The notes below the pieces were generated by a model. It was not told the DNA's origin. It did not search any database and worked only from the letters and a program-made list of their open reading frames with translations. This document shows, piece by piece, positions 11,372-20,035 of a stretch of DNA of 64,000 nucleotides (within the stretch, counting starts at the first letter, position 1; the number at the start of each line of letters is the position of its first letter). The position numbers and the translations under genes were made by a program. Location of the stretch: NCBI GenBank assembly GCA_963731745.1, contig CAVSWT010000023.1, positions 148,641 through 212,640 of the forward strand, in the 5' to 3' direction. This DNA is from CAVSWT01 sp963731745. GTDB lineage: Bacteria > Bacteroidota > Ignavibacteria > Ignavibacteriales > Ignavibacteriaceae.

Positions 11372-14157
11372 TTTACACCGGGTATATTTATAATAAACTT
11401 TGTGCCTTTGCCGGCTTTAGAATAGCATTTAATGCTGCCCTTATGAAGGTGCACCGATCTTTGAACAATAGAAAGCCCCAGCCCGGTTCCTTCTATATCA
11501 TGAGTATTTTCCGACCTGAAGAACGGCTTGAAAAGATTTTTCTTATCTTTTTCGGGTATGCCGATGCCTTCATCGCTTATAGAAATTTTTAAATGCTTAT
11601 TTACAGAAGAAATCTTTAATTCAACCTTACCGCCGTTGGGAGAATATTTAAACGCGTTTGATAAAAGATTAATAATTGCGGACCGGATCAGCTTACGGTC
11701 AAGCATGAATTCTTTCTGCACTGAATTAAAATTAAAAATGAAATTATGCGTGAGGCTGCATTTATGATTTGTTTCTTCAATTATTTCAAGCATCAGCCGG
11801 TGCAGGTCAATTTCTTCACGGTTCAATATTATTCTACCGCTGTCTGCATGGCTGATCATTAGTATATCATCAAGAAGCTTGGTAAGATTAAAAATTGAGT
11901 TTTTTACTTTCACGAACAGCTCTTCAATTCTATCGTCGCTCCATTTTTTCCTGTACTTCTGAACAAGCTGCATGGATGATAGCACTGAAGTAAGAGGCGT
12001 TCTGAATTCGTGGGATGTTGTAGAGATAAACCGTGACTTTAAATCGTTAAGCTCCCTTTCTTTTTCCAATGATTTTTTTAGAAGCAGCTCGACTTGTTTT
12101 TCTTTTTCAATTTCTTCCATAAGCTTGCGGTTAGCTTTATCTAACTGGATAGTCCTGGTTTTAACCAGTTCTTCAAGATTGTTTTTATGCTTTTCAATTT
12201 CCACCTGGGCTGCTTTAAGTATTTTGTTTGCCGCTTCCAATTCTTTAGTCCGCTGCACCACAATATCTTCCAGGTGATTCCGGTAATATTTTAATTCATT
12301 TTCAGTTACCAGGTGCTCCTCACGGAGACGTATTATGGTTATACCGTATGCAACATCATCCGCCAGCTCCTTAAGCAAATTAACTTCGTCTTCATAAAAC
12401 GCGTCATCAACTTTTGAATAGATGGTTATTGCTCCAAAGGTGTTACCGTTATTGCGTAAAGGCAGAGCAATAGAAGCAGCATAACCATGTTTAACAGCTT
12501 CAGCCCGCCAAGGTTCAAAACGGGGGTCCGTTGAAATATTACTGCAGATGTATAATTCACCTGTGCGGATAGCTGTACCGGTAGGGCCGCGGCCTCTTTC
12601 AGTATCATCCCATGAGGCTTTTATATTCAGTAAATAATCTTCATCAAACCCTGCGAAAGCGGCAGGCTCAATAGATTTTTGTTCATCATTCACTGCGTAG
12701 CCGATCCAGATAAGCGGATGCCCGCAGTCATTAACCAGGATACTGCATATTTCATTCAAATAACTTTTTTCATCCAAAGCATTCACTACCGCATCACCGC
12801 AATGAAGTAAAGCATTAAGAATTCGATTCAGCCTGTTCAGCATTTCCTCACGCATTTTAAGCTCGGTAATATCCACCTTAACCGCGGTAAAGTGAGTTAT
12901 AAATCCATTCTCATCTTTTACAGGCGAGATGCTGACCGATTCCCAATACAAATCACCCGACTTCTTTTTATTCAAAAGATCGCCGTGCCATTGTTTACCG
13001 GCGGTAATGGTTTTCCAAAGGTTCTTGTAAACTTCAGGTTTTGTTCTGCCTGATTTCATAAAGCGCGGATTATGCCCGATAACTTCCTTCTGCGTATACC
13101 CGGTCAGCTCTTCAAACCTGGGATTAGCATATTCTATATTGCCTTTAACATCCGTTATGATAATGCTGTTGGGGCTCTGCTCCACGGCACCCGAAAGCTT
13201 GCGAAGCTGAAATTCGGCTTTTTTCCTTTGTGTAATATCATGAATTATCATAAAGATTAATTCTTTACCCCCGCTGTTAATAACAGAGGAAAATGTTTCT
13301 ACCCACCTGGTTTGTCCATCCGCAAGCCAGTGAGCAAAAACCGAGGCGTTATACTTTTCGGAAGAGAGTAAGTGAAGAGTGTTTACAACGGTATTTTCCT
13401 TTTGAATAGTTAAATCCTGAATGGTGAGAGCGCAAAATTCTTTTTTTGTCCAGCCGTAAAATTCTATTGCGGTTTGATTGGCGTCTTCTATAATACCGGT
13501 TTCAGGATCAACAATTAACATAACTGCTTTAAGCTCTTCAAACAGATCGCGGAACCTCCGTTCACTTTGCTGAAGAGAATTGAGCAGCGTATTGCGTTCA
13601 TTCAGCAAGGCGGAAAGCTTAATGTTATTGTAGCTTAATTGAGATATTGAGCGGGCGATCTTCAGAAAGAAAATTCGTGCTTTGTCCAGGGAAGCAATAT
13701 CCAGACGGGGAACTTCATCAAGCGCTTTTAAGTATTCAGCTTCATTATAACCGTACAGCGCGGCTTGATTTTTAAAGTAATCAAAATCAACCGTCTCATC
13801 ATTAAAAAAGAATTGTCCCATAAACAAATTACCAAGGTGTGTCCCTTCAATAATAATGGGAGTGGCAAGGTCATACATTCCGTTCTTGCATTTATACAGC
13901 TTGTATTCACCTTCTTTTATACCAGTTGCAAGTACGGTATTGCTTTCAATACAATTTTTACAGGAGGCGGCAGCGGCACGGTGAAAGTTTGAACATATAA
14001 TCTGCCAGCCTGCACCGACGAGGATATTACCATCTAAATCAATAATAGAGGTAGGGATATTCGTTAGATTATAGAAACTTTCAATAAGCGGCTGAATTTC
14101 ATTGATATCAATGATATCTGATAATCCCGGATTTTCCGAAGTAAGCAAACCGCTCAT
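11368..14157 (-). CDS. Soluble multi-sensor histidine kinase (PocR-PAS-PAS-GAF)
   Basis: 929 residues without a membrane segment. Domains: PocR-type sensor (about 15-180) with its cysteines C55, C66, C69 and C90 (SCKNCIES); PAS (200-312); PAS (320-435; YANPRFEELTGYTQKEVIGHNPRF); GAF (440-610; GRGPTGTAIRTGE); coiled coil (612-700); HisKA with H716 (STTSHEFRTPL); HATPase with NLLSNAFKYS and GTGLGLSIV. PocR domains are proposed to bind small hydrocarbon-like ligands, often through a metal-binding cysteine set, so a cytosolic chemical or redox signal is likely. First gene of the operon; the promoter should lie in 14158-14440. The catalytic core is a paralogue of that at 9506-10987. Confidence 0.93.
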   Translation of the reverse strand: MSGLLTSENPGLSDIIDINEIQPLIESFYNLTNIPTSIIDLDGNILVGAGWQIICSNFHRAAAASCKNCIESNTVLATGIKEGEYKLYKCKNGMYDLATPIIIEGTHLGNLFMGQFFFNDETVDFDYFKNQAALYGYNEAEYLKALDEVPRLDIASLDKARIFFLKIARSISQLSYNNIKLSALLNERNTLLNSLQQSERRFRDLFEELKAVMLIVDPETGIIEDANQTAIEFYGWTKKEFCALTIQDLTIQKENTVVNTLHLLSSEKYNASVFAHWLADGQTRWVETFSSVINSGGKELIFMIIHDITQRKKAEFQLRKLSGAVEQSPNSIIITDVKGNIEYANPRFEELTGYTQKEVIGHNPRFMKSGRTKPEVYKNLWKTITAGKQWHGDLLNKKKSGDLYWESVSISPVKDENGFITHFTAVKVDITELKMREEMLNRLNRILNALLHCGDAVVNALDEKSYLNEICSILVNDCGHPLIWIGYAVNDEQKSIEPAAFAGFDEDYLLNIKASWDDTERGRGPTGTAIRTGELYICSNISTDPRFEPWRAEAVKHGYAASIALPLRNNGNTFGAITIYSKVDDAFYEDEVNLLKELADDVAYGITIIRLREEHLVTENELKYYRNHLEDIVVQRTKELEAANKILKAAQVEIEKHKNNLEELVKTRTIQLDKANRKLMEEIEKEKQVELLLKKSLEKERELNDLKSRFISTTSHEFRTPLTSVLSSMQLVQKYRKKWSDDRIEELFVKVKNSIFNLTKLLDDILMISHADSGRIILNREEIDLHRLMLEIIEETNHKCSLTHNFIFNFNSVQKEFMLDRKLIRSAIINLLSNAFKYSPNGGKVELKISSVNKHLKISISDEGIGIPEKDKKNLFKPFFRSENTHDIEGTGLGLSIVQRSVHLHKGSIKCYSKAGKGTKFIINIPGVK

Positions 14158-15925
14158 TCAATTCCTTGATGTTAATGGATATTACATTTTCAATTTTACG
14201 AGGGCCAGGATAAACTAACCGGAGTAGTGGATTTTATTCAGATATTCCCTTTGCGCCACCCAAATCACCCTAAAGTTTTATAAACCAATAACATGCCAGA
14301 AAAGTGCTTTGCAGCACAAATGGATAATAGTAACAATTTTCAGCAAAATAAATAAATATGGTGATGCGATTTTTCATGAATGGGAAAAAGAATTGACTCA
14401 TTTATAGAAATTTAATTAAATATCAGACGCGGCCATCAAATGTCATTCTGATGACGATCAGAATCTCAGGGATTCCGGATCGTGGTCCGGAATGACAGTG
14501 GATCAGTTCTCACTTCCCCACGTCATTCTGGCGAAAGCCAGAATCTAGATTCCGGATAGGTACTGATTTTCATCAGCACAGGTTCCGGAATGACAGTGGG
14601 AGGTGAAACTGGAATGACAAGAGAGAACGAAAACATGAGAATGGATTGTCACATTTCGACCGGCTCAATGTTTAATGAGCGGGGATCAATGAGCAATGTC
14701 ATTCTGATGGAAATCAGAATTTAGAATAAAAAACACAAAGGAATATGCATTCAGTCCCCTCCCCGGAGGGGTGCAGGGGTGGGTATGACCTATCCCAAAA
14801 AAGGTTGACACATTATTATAGCGTTTACATTTTTTTAGGATGACATTCTCAGACGCATCACCGATGCGTCTCTACAAAATATAAATTATAAATATCGTGT
14901 TGTTCATTGAACAGAATTAGATTCGAACGGGTGAATGGGTGTGCGAAATCATGTGTACATTACGGAAGTAAAATGTGTCATGTCATCTTGACAAGACCTC
15001 CCTAACGAAAGTAAGGGTCAGAATTTCAGAGATTCCGGATCAAGTCCGGAATGACAATGGGAGGTGTGACTGAAATACGACATTGACAATCCAACGTCAC
15101 ATTTCGACGGGCTCAATGTGACATGATTGTGTCATGCTGAGCCCTGTCGAAGCATGAATGAAATGAATGACAAAGCTACGAAATCACTTCCCCACGTCAT
15201 TCTGGCGAAAGCCAGAATCTAGATTCCGGATTAAGTCCGGAATGACAGTGGGAGGTGAAACTGGAATGACAAGAGAGAACGAAAACATGAGAATGGATTG
15301 TCACACCTGCCTCTACCTATCGGTTGAAAGGTGCCGGTAGGCAAGTCAGAATCTCAGATTCCGGATCGGGGTCCGGAATGACAGTGGGAGGTGTGACGAA
15401 AATACGACATTGACAATCCAACGTCACATTTCGACGGGCTCAATGTGACATGATTGTGTCATGCTGAGCCCTGTCGAAGCATGAATGAAATGAATGACAA
15501 GGCTACGAAATCACTTCCCCACGTCATTCTGGCGAAAGCCAGAATCTCAGAGATGCTGAATCAATACTGATTTTCATCAGCACAGGGTTCAGCATGACAA
15601 TATTGTAGTGATTTCCTTACAATGTCATCTGGCGAAAGCCTGCCCTAACGAAAGTAAGGGTCAGAATTTTGGGGATTCCGGATCGTGGTCCGGAATGACA
15701 ATGGGAGGTGTGAATGAAATACGACATTGACAATCCAACGTCACATTTCGACAGGCTCAATGTGACATGATTGTGTCATGCTGAGCCCTGTCGAAGCATG
15801 AATGAAATGAATGACAATAAATCTTCACATTTCGACAGGCTCAATGTGACATGAGAGAAGTGAAACTGGAATGACAATGAGAAATAAAACCGGGATGACA
15901 ATGGGGGATAAATCGTTCCACAATT
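14158..15925. repeat. 1.8-kb intergenic zone: operon promoter region then dense palindromic repeats
   Basis: 14158-14430 has no gene and should hold the promoter of the kinase operon; it includes a small hairpin GTGCTTTGCAGCAC near 14309. From 14435 on there are about ten copies of the hairpin pairs CATTCTGGCGAAAGCCAGAATC and GATTCCGGATTAAGTCCGGAATGAC, plus at least three copies each of GTCACATTTCGACGGGCTCAATGTGAC and TCATGCTGAGCCCTGTCGAAGCATGA. A different hairpin (AGACGCATC-ACC-GATGCGTCT) is at 14851-14871. The block at 14749-14908 is the inverted partner of 8118-8308. No open frame in this stretch is convincing. Confidence 0.85.
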
Positions 15926-15958
15926 AAAAAATAGCTGCTGTGCTTTATGCACAGCAGC
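15926..15958 (-). terminator. Rho-independent terminator of the DUF6266-like gene
   Basis: On the minus strand, nine bases after the stop at 15968, there is a perfect 10-bp stem (GCTGCTGTGC / GCACAGCAGC) with a 5-base loop followed by TATTTTTT. This is the clearest intrinsic terminator in the window. Confidence 0.9.
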
Positions 15959-15967
15959 CTTATTAAT

Positions 15968-16651
15968 TTACGCTGAAATGGTAATTGAAAAATGCACCGG
16001 ATTATTTTGCGCATCTACAGTATTCAAAATACCGAATAACTGTTTCGTTTGGTACCTTGCTACCAGGTCGTTTTCAGACGGAGTTAAAGGAATATTTATC
16101 TGAATATTATTGGCCAGATCAACAGGAAATTCGGTAGAGATTAATGACAAAAATTGAACTGCATTATCCATCGGGTCAATTGGGGATGACAAGTAAACTA
16201 CGGAAGAAAAATATATCACAGGTTCCTTAGATGTGTCAATGCCAGTTGAATTCCCCAGCGGCATTAATTCTGCAGTAAGAGCGCCGGCTGCCAAATTAAA
16301 AGAGACAGCGCTAATTATAAATCCCGGTGCAGGAGCAAGAACCGTCCGGCTGGTAAATGCACCATTCAATATATTATTATAATTTTTACTTACCATATAA
16401 TTGAAGGGAATTAATCCTGACGGAGTGTAACCACGCCAAATTTCTTTTAAATATGAATTGGAATTTATGGAGCTTCCTAATTGAATTGCTAAAAGAAATT
16501 TTTCTCTTTTCGCAACTGCCGCCGGGCTTTCGGATGCATGATATGAGCTTGGACGCATAGCTACATAATTTTTACCGCTTCTTTGACGAAATACTATATC
16601 GCCTAAGGTGCCGGATAATTTACCGAGAACTTGTTTATTTATTTCAGCCAT
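15968..16651 (-). CDS. DUF6266-like protein of unknown function
   Basis: 227 residues, start ATG preceded by AAGGAAAAAAC. The N-terminus (GKLSGTLGDIVFRQRSGKNYVAMRP) resembles the opening of DUF6266 proteins of Bacteroidota, which begin with a Gly-rich 'SGTVGN' segment followed by a RSxP motif. The rest is a beta-rich sequence with no catalytic signature, no signal peptide and no membrane segment. It stands alone, flanked by palindromic repeats upstream and its own terminator downstream. The family assignment comes from the N-terminal pattern only; a phage-structural or secreted-matrix role has been neither shown nor excluded. Confidence 0.6.
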   Translation of the reverse strand: MAEINKQVLGKLSGTLGDIVFRQRSGKNYVAMRPSSYHASESPAAVAKREKFLLAIQLGSSINSNSYLKEIWRGYTPSGLIPFNYMVSKNYNNILNGAFTSRTVLAPAPGFIISAVSFNLAAGALTAELMPLGNSTGIDTSKEPVIYFSSVVYLSSPIDPMDNAVQFLSLISTEFPVDLANNIQINIPLTPSENDLVARYQTKQLFGILNTVDAQNNPVHFSITISA

Positions 16652-16659
16652 TTTGTTTT

Positions 16660-17303
16660 TTCCTTTTTTTTTAATGAAATTAATTAATTATTACATTCTG
16701 ATACCAATTAGAATTTGAGATCCCGGATCGGGTCCGGGATGACAATGGGAAGTAAAACACTCACACTGTCATTCTGGCGAAGGCCAGAATCTAGATTCCT
16801 GATCGATACTGATTTTCATCAGCACAGGTTCCGGAATGACAGTAGTCAGCCGCCACCTAGCAATGTCATTCTGACGAAAGTCAGAATCTCTGAGATGCTG
16901 AATCTATACTGATTTTCATCAGCACAAGGTTCAGCATGACAATATTGTAGCGATCTCCTCACAATGTCATTCTGATGACAATGATAAGGAGGGCCATGCC
17001 ATGAAGGGGGTGCGCGGGAATTCATATTATTTTGACAGAAACATTTTGCAACTAAACCTCTCCTCCGTGTCAATTTTAAACCTATCAAAACAGGCATAGG
17101 CGAGAAAGGACTTAGAAAGGCTTTAGTAAGGATTTGATGGTACGTTATTTTATATTTTAAATTCATTGTTCTTCTTCCTCGATAATTAATACTGACAAAG
17201 CGAACAACAATTACAAAAAAAATATTTTTTTTTTTGTAACAAAACTGTTTTTCATCAGTATTAATTAATAATGGCTGTTCAAAACAAATAAAACGGGGAA
17301 GAC
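16660..17303. repeat. Intergenic region with four palindromic repeat copies, then sigma-gene promoter region
   Basis: 16690-16980 holds further copies of the hairpin repeats, including CATTCTGACGAAAGTCAGAATC (16866) and the variants GATCCCGGATCGGGTCCGGGATGAC (16720) and GATGCTGAAT..TTCAGCATGAC (16898-16940). 16985-17170 shows nothing recognisable; an open frame on the minus strand runs through the repeats and is not supported as a gene. 17200-17300 is A/T-rich (T10 run at 17226) and should contain the promoter for the divergently placed sigma gene. Confidence 0.7.
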
Positions 17304-17936
17304 GTGGAAGAAATCAAAAAAAACATAGAGGAATTTATAACCGCAATTAAAGGAGACGCCCACAAAAAATGGCTGGTGCATGCCGATCACCTTTTAAAAA
17401 TATATTTCCGGCGAAGTGAAATTCCATATACAGCAGAAGATGTAGTTGGAGAAGTGATTACAAAAACCGTGGACGAAGGCGGAAGAAACTGGGATTTCAA
17501 TAAAGTGCCGTTAAATGTTTATATGCGCAATTCTATTCGAAGCGAAGTGTCCAATATTTATGACAGGGCTTTAAAGTATGAAAATGTTGATTTTAATAAC
17601 CAGGAATACACCTTAAGAACAACGGAAATTTACAATCAATACTCAATGTCATTGAATGAAATAGAAAATGCAAATGACTTTAGTGAATTGTACGACAGCT
17701 GCGTAGAAATATTAGCCGACGATACCGAATGCTGTTTGGTATTTATGGAGCTGCGAGAGGGCAAAAATCGAAAAGAGATTGCTGAAAGCTTAGGTTTGAC
17801 TGAAAATCAAATCCTGGCAATTAAACAGCAGATTAGAAGAAAGTTAAGAAAAAAATTTAAATTAAAACCGGAGGGAAAGAGTGGAGGACTCAAGAGGGCT
17901 GATAGATTTTATTACTTGTCTAGACGAGGAGGATGA
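17304..17936 (+). CDS. ECF-like RNA polymerase sigma factor
   Basis: 210 residues starting at GTG with GGGGAAG five bases upstream. The N-terminal part has a degenerate region 2 (YTAEDVVGEVITKTVDEGGRNWDFNKVPLNVYMRNSIRSEVSN), as in atypical ECF proteins that keep the 'AEDVVxEV' and 'RNSIRS' elements. The C-terminal part (150-195) is a region-4 helix-turn-helix (REGKNRKEIAESLGLTENQILAIKQQIRRKLRKK) that reads the -35 element. It lies in the repeat-rich zone, away from the other sigma gene at 48051-48608 and unlike it in sequence. A small gene overlaps its 3' end by 56 bases and is probably co-translated. Confidence 0.8.
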   Translation: MEEIKKNIEEFITAIKGDAHKKWLVHADHLLKIYFRRSEIPYTAEDVVGEVITKTVDEGGRNWDFNKVPLNVYMRNSIRSEVSNIYDRALKYENVDFNNQEYTLRTTEIYNQYSMSLNEIENANDFSELYDSCVEILADDTECCLVFMELREGKNRKEIAESLGLTENQILAIKQQIRRKLRKKFKLKPEGKSGGLKRADRFYYLSRRGG

Positions 17937-18066
17937 GGACTATATAGATGAATATTTAAAAGTTAATAAGATCGATTATGAAAATTTTAAGGATAGAATG
18001 CTGGACTATTTGGAGAAAAAAAAGAAGATGCTGAAAAGGCGAAAAGATAAAAAGGTGAAGAGGTGA
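17881..18066 (+). CDS. Small acidic/basic protein overlapping the sigma gene
   Basis: 61 residues from a GTG start with a strong GGAGG site (17872-17876) lying inside the sigma-factor gene. The N-terminal half is acidic (LDEEDEDYIDEYLKVNKIDYENF); the C-terminal half is very basic (YLEKKKKMLKRRKDKKVKR), and its last codons run into a simple AAAAGGTGAAGAGGTG repeat that continues past the stop. The overlap and ribosome site suggest a partner or regulator of the sigma factor, but no known family is recognised. Confidence 0.6.
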   Translation: MEDSRGLIDFITCLDEEDEDYIDEYLKVNKIDYENFKDRMLDYLEKKKKMLKRRKDKKVKR

Positions 18067-18773
18067 AAAGATAAAAAGGTAAAAAGGTGAAGAGGTGCGG
18101 AATGATAATGATCAGTCGCAACTACCCATGGTCATTCTGATAAAAATCAGAATCTAGATTCCGGATCGAGTCCGGAATGACATCCTTTTTTTTAAATGTC
18201 ATGGGGAGCTAGTCGAACCTTGAACGATAACATTTACAATAAAACGTCACATTTCGACCGGCTCAATGTGACATGACAGTGTCATGCTGAGCGCTGTCGA
18301 AGCATGAATGAAATCATTCACAATAGATCCTCACACTTCGGCAAGCAGTGTGACATATACAATTAAACAACGCAAATGTCATTCTGATGGGAATCAGAAT
18401 CTAGATTCCGGATAGGTACTGATTTTCATCAGCACAGGTTCCGGAATGACAATAAGAGGTAAAACACTCCCCACGTCATTCTGGCGAAAGCCAGAATCTC
18501 TTTTCCTCTCTCCCCCAGCCCAGGAATGCCAATGTCATGCTGAGCCCTGTCGAAGCGTGCACGACATGATTTACAATTGAACGTCACATAAGTAATAAAA
18601 AAATAATTACAAATATGTTAAAAACGCACTTACAAGAATGGAAAAATATGCTTAAATTTAATTTTCTCAATCAAATTTATGCGTAAAAATGAATGAATCC
18701 CACTTTGTCCATTTGTGAGTGATTTGGCGAAGCTGTGAGAAAAATATTTACTTAAACAATTAAAAATGAAGCA
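18067..18773. repeat. Intergenic repeats between sigma gene and polysaccharide locus
   Basis: 18067-18100 is a purine-rich AAAAGATAAAAAGGTGAAGAGGTG tract. 18110-18560 holds about four more hairpin elements (CATTCTGATAAAAATCAGAATC, CATTCTGGCGAAAGCCAGAATC, CACATTTCGACCGGCTCAATGTG, CACACTTCGGCAAGCAGTGTG). These are the last copies in the window: none was seen to the right. 18600-18770 contains no gene and probably carries the polysaccharide-locus promoter. Confidence 0.75.
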
Positions 18774-19370
18774 ATGAATATGAAACAAATAGATTGGAAT
18801 GAAGAAATTGACTGTGGGCCAGTCGAATTATTTTTTAGGAGAAATTTTACAGCAATATTTTATACACATTTCTATCAGAAGATACACTCAGATCAGCCCT
18901 GGCTAACACCGGGAGCAATGAAGATTATTAAAAAATATTTGACTACTTCTTCAAAAGTTTTTGAATTTGGAAGCGGCTTAAGTACGCTCTGGTTTTCAAA
19001 AAGATGTCATAGCATAATTTCGGTAGAACATAATAAAGACTGGTTTAAAAGGATAGATGATAAAATAAAAAGAACTAGAACAAACGCACAAATTATTTAT
19101 GTGAATGTAATTGACGAAGATTACTCGGAATATGAAAAGAAAATTTGTGATTACGAAAATAGTTCTTTCGATATTATACTTATAGATGGCAGATCGCGCG
19201 TTAACTGCCTTAAAAATAGTATAAGTAAGTTAAAGAAGGATGGAATAATAATTCTAGACGATTCTCAAAGACCACGATACAAAGATGCATATAATTTATT
19301 AAGTAGTTTTGAGCATAAAGACTTTAATTTTGGATTTAAAAGAACTACTATTTGGACAAAAAATACGTGA
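18774..19370 (+). CDS. SAM-dependent methyltransferase-like protein
   Basis: 198 residues. A class-I Rossmann methyltransferase pattern is visible: motif I VFEFGSGLSTLWF (about 63-75), acidic end of strand 2 (ISVEHNKDWF), and IILIDGRSR / IIILDDSQ later strands. Similar short proteins occur at the edges of polysaccharide loci and are thought to methylate sugars or nucleotide sugars; the substrate cannot be read from the sequence. First gene of the plus-strand polysaccharide locus, 47 bases before a serine-acetyltransferase-like gene. Confidence 0.75.
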   Translation: MNMKQIDWNEEIDCGPVELFFRRNFTAIFYTHFYQKIHSDQPWLTPGAMKIIKKYLTTSSKVFEFGSGLSTLWFSKRCHSIISVEHNKDWFKRIDDKIKRTRTNAQIIYVNVIDEDYSEYEKKICDYENSSFDIILIDGRSRVNCLKNSISKLKKDGIIILDDSQRPRYKDAYNLLSSFEHKDFNFGFKRTTIWTKNT

Positions 19371-19417
19371 TAAAATTTATTTAGATATTATAAACAGACA
19401 TATTTTATAAAATATGA

Positions 19418-19889
19418 ATGCCTTTTTCAAATTATTTAAACAACCATTGGAAAGTAGATTTTATTCGTGAGATTGATAAAAATTTTAATATGGATGAGGC
19501 ATATTTACTTGCTGCGACACTTTTCGTATTATTTTATGAAATTCATGGGTATAGAAATTCCTTTGACAGTAGTTATTGGAAAAAATTTATGTTTACCGCA
19601 TTGGGCTTACGGATTGGTTGTTCATCAATGTGTTGAAATTAAAGATAATGTGAAGTTGTATCAGGGTGTTACTATAGGCAGACAAGATACTTATAAAGAA
19701 AGTACTAAATTAAATAAAATTGTAGTTGGTAATAATGTAATAATTTCTGCTGGGGCTAAAGTACTTTTTAAAAATTCAGGAGAGATTGCTGATGGTGTCA
19801 TAATTGGAGCTAATGCCGTGGTAATTGTAAAATCTAATATACTTGAGAAAGGCATTTATGTAGGTATACCGGCCAAAAAAATTGGCTAG
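19418..19889 (+). pseudogene. Serine O-acetyltransferase-like hexapeptide protein with a frame change
   Basis: The N-terminal frame from 19418 (MPFSNYLNNHWKVDFIREIDKNF) and the C-terminal frame ending at 19889 join near 19520-19560 with a +1 shift. The combined protein of about 156 residues is normal for the short serine-acetyltransferase-like (left-handed beta-helix) enzymes of polysaccharide loci. The second frame holds GIEIP..VVIGKNLCLPHWAYGLVVHQ, GVTIGR, NNVIISAGAKV, VIIGANAVVIVKSNI and the terminal GIPAKKIG. It probably acetylates a sugar of the repeat unit. The break lies near short T runs, so a consensus error is possible. Confidence 0.7.
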
Positions 19890-20035
19890 AACAATTATGA
19901 AATATTTATTAAAAATATCTTAATTTATATAAGTTGGTACTTCAGATGAAAAATTAGCACGTTTGTTAGTCCTATAGATAAAAATGAATTTAAGAAAATA
20001 TGTTCTTTTAAACTGAAAGCTAAGATAATATAAGA

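Noticed and set aside
14435..15900. Hairpins as intrinsic terminators
   Set aside because: Most lack a following T run and occur many times in tandem; only 15926-15958 has the terminator layout.
16846..17166. 106-codon open frame on the minus strand
   Set aside because: Half of it is repeat sequence, and the translation has no domain-like pattern.
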